The translations under genes were made by a program, and so were the position numbers. Below, in pieces: positions 62,290 through 64,000 of a stretch of 64,000 nt of DNA. The DNA comes from Trichopria drosophilae (lineage: Eukaryota > Arthropoda > Insecta > Hymenoptera > Diapriidae): contig CM059583.1 in the NCBI GenBank assembly GCA_030407085.1, forward strand, positions 208,690,001 through 208,754,000, given 5' to 3'. Under the pieces are notes generated by a model. That model searched no databases. It saw only the letters and a program-made list of their open reading frames with translations, and was not told where the DNA came from. The first letter of the stretch is position 1, and each line of letters begins with the position of its first letter.

Positions 62290-62640
62290 GTCAGGGACCA
62301 TGAAATTCAGGCATGGATCGCGACTGTAAGTAAAAGCCCGTTCGGAGCGTAAATCGGACTTTCAGTAGATACGACCGGAAGTAGTCAGACGCGTCGCGAC
62401 AAACGTTCGTCAGGTCCCATGCGGGTGCAACCAACTATACCTACATACCTATACCTAAATACTATATGTACCTGCGGATGACGTTACGTTTCGTGGCATC
62501 GCGAGCGTCAGCTGCATATTACGGCTGCATGATCGAACGCGAACGCGAACCCGACGAGAGAATAATTACCTACCTATCATTTTCTAGCTAATCCGTGAAT
62601 CGCCTCTGGCGCACTGCCGTACTATAACATGCTTATATGT
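62290..62640. other. CpG-rich intronic island
   Basis: A sharply GC-richer block with many CG dinucleotides (GACGCGTCGCGACAAACG, GAACGCGAACGCGAACCCG) amid A+T-rich DNA. No frame, repeat or RNA gene is recognised. A regulatory element or an unseen promoter or non-coding exon is possible. Confidence 0.3.
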
Positions 62641-63081
62641 TTAATCTCTCGCGTCGCTATGCGAACGTTCTTCAACATAACACAGCTTCGTTACGAAATA
62701 CCTTTACCAAGCGAGTTTATGAAAGTTTTTCAGGGATCGTACTTACGTCACCTGCATGTATGGAATTTCCAATTGTCAAATCACATTTTTTATATATAGA
62801 ATCATCAATAAAATGTTGTCTTTGAAAAGCTTATAATTTTACTGGGAATTAATTCGTTAAATAGTTTCAACCCTCAATACGATACCAAAGTGTTCAACTA
62901 TGTATTAGTAAGTGTGATCAGAATTATTAAAGATGTTTCTAAGACTTTTTTATTACGGCTTCATTCTTACCATAGTATTAAGGAGCTATCGAGTATATTA
63001 AGTAAAATAATAAGTTAGAGGTTTCGAAAATGATTAAACGTAAAATAAAAAAATAATGGTGTAAAGAATACGTAGAAGCAT

Positions 63082-63148
63082 TACTCTAAGTAGTAATAGT
63101 CCGCAGTCTTCTGTTGGCAGTATAAACAGTCTGTTACTACTTAGATTA
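63082..63148. repeat. 67-base palindromic mini-element, copy B
   Basis: Starts TACTCTAAGTAGTAATAG and ends TTACTACTTAGATTA. It has the same length as the copy at 36008-36074, with 8 differences by eye. The flanks GCATTA and TAATGC extend the palindrome. Confidence 0.7.
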
Positions 63149-63404
63149 TAATGCGCGTGATAGGGCGCAGTAGATGCAGACGGTAACAGTGAGACGAGCA
63201 TTTCACGCATACAAAAAAATTGCTATTTAAAGCACTATTTTGTTTACAAAAGTTGCATTACTTTTTGTACTGTAAAATAGGAGCATTATTTTAAACTATT
63301 ACTGAAACTATTTCCTCATTACTGTCGAAAGATATACTATCTCAAACATTGCACAAAACGGCGTTTTTTCGAACTTTGACCCCGTGTTTCGTGAAACCAA
63401 GAGC

Positions 63405-63460
63405 TAATAAAAAATTTTCATTATAGGATTCGGATTCAGCGACCCCAAATTAACAAAGGT
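63405..63460 (-). repeat. Short fragment of the CGCTGATTACGAATC module
   Basis: Contains GATTCGGATTCAGCGACCCC, the reverse orientation of the module, without a discernible element around it. Confidence 0.4.
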
Positions 63461-63489
63461 TAGCTCATTTCATCTCCGAAACACAAAAT

Positions 63490-64000
63490 TGCTTCGTTGC
63501 CCAGTGTTATCAACGTACCCAGAAACATAAGACAATATGTAGTTCATCTACAATGATGTTTAATAAATACATGTCGGAAGCTGTTCATGAAGCTATATGT
63601 ATTCTGATCATTAAAGAGTTAATACGCCATTTCCGAGCAATATATTTGACTGAAATTCCCCTACGCAGCCAATACAGACAAGATCGATTCCCGACATACG
63701 CATGCACAGAATCTCGTATTCATCCACATTCAATAACAGTAAATGCATTTAGGTGGTACACGAGAGGCCAAAACTTTTTGACAGCAATGCTCAAACAATA
63801 TTAAACAAACAACAAGGTTCTTTAGAGCGGGACTTGAGGTAGCCGGTCTTTTTGAGAAAATTAAGTAGGGTTAATAGTAAAATGACTGTAGGCAGGGCAG
63901 CGAGAAATATCCCCCGAGGCGCGTATCTCTTAACGTCCGAATAGAAACAGTTAATTGCGTCTGCTCTCCCCGTTCGAGTCTGGCGCATATACCTAAGTGA
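63490..64000. other. End of window, mixed intronic sequence
   Basis: Becomes GC-richer from about 63640. Short frames on both strands are unrecognised. I see no acceptor followed by IMD-like sequence before the window ends. Confidence 0.3.

Larger units (their letters stand above)
45007..64000 (+). other. Intron downstream of the second IMD exon (3' end outside window)
   Basis: Starts with GTAAGA at 45007 and has no recognised acceptor plus IMD exon before the window ends. It is rich in foldback MITEs (48.7, 53.5, 55.3 and 57.3 kb) with GC-richer islands at 46.4-47.0, 49.5-51.7, 54.5-54.9, 56.5-57.15 and 62.3-62.6 kb. I see nothing specific in 47020-47930, 51710-53400, 57900-59740, 60420-62280 and 62650-63080. 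Confidence 0.85.

Overview
This window is eukaryotic, almost certainly from an insect, and probably hymenopteran (bee, wasp or ant). The evidence is its A+T-rich spliced organisation, the insect-type sequence of the one recognisable gene, and a dense load of small foldback transposons. The order-level guess is inference only.

Only 169 of the 64,000 bases are securely coding. Two short + strand exons (15392-15467 and 44914-45006) encode the start of the IMD (I-BAR) domain of an IRSp53/BAIAP2 homologue, a protein that bends the plasma membrane and links Rac/Cdc42 to actin. The exons join in phase across a 29,446-base intron. The rest is at least 15.4 kb of intron upstream (first exon and promoter not seen) and at least 19.0 kb downstream (next IMD exon not seen). 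The window is therefore the interior of one very long gene. I see no other convincing intact protein-coding gene on either strand; the many 60-150-codon open frames are chance.

Layout. 1-15.4 kb: upstream intron with a pogo/Tigger-type MITE, a TACACGGAG-ended MITE, a cluster of related repeats at 6.2-7.9 kb around a broken Tc1-like transposase, a TTAA-flanked piggyBac-like foldback at 10.0-10.9 kb, and decayed repeats at 11.5-14.2 kb. 15.5-22.9 kb: AT-rich intron with few features. 22.9-33.8 kb: GC-richer, transposon-poor intron core containing a pogo/Tigger transposase scrap and a candidate 48-base cassette exon at 26062-26109. 33.8-37.2 kb: three foldback elements, one interrupted by a 67-base palindrome. 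38-42.2 kb: GC-richer islands. 42.2-42.8 kb: a young-looking MITE with 170-bp terminal inverted repeats. 45-64 kb: downstream intron with at least six foldback elements, GC-rich islands, and a tRNA-derived sequence with Pol III boxes on the minus strand near 60.4 kb.

The most striking non-genic pattern is a recurring module: a sequence like TCGCTGATTACGAATC followed by a segment like AAAATGGCGGATCC, which resembles a YY1/Pho binding motif. It occurs in about ten places, both orientations, inside foldback elements whose outer ends differ.
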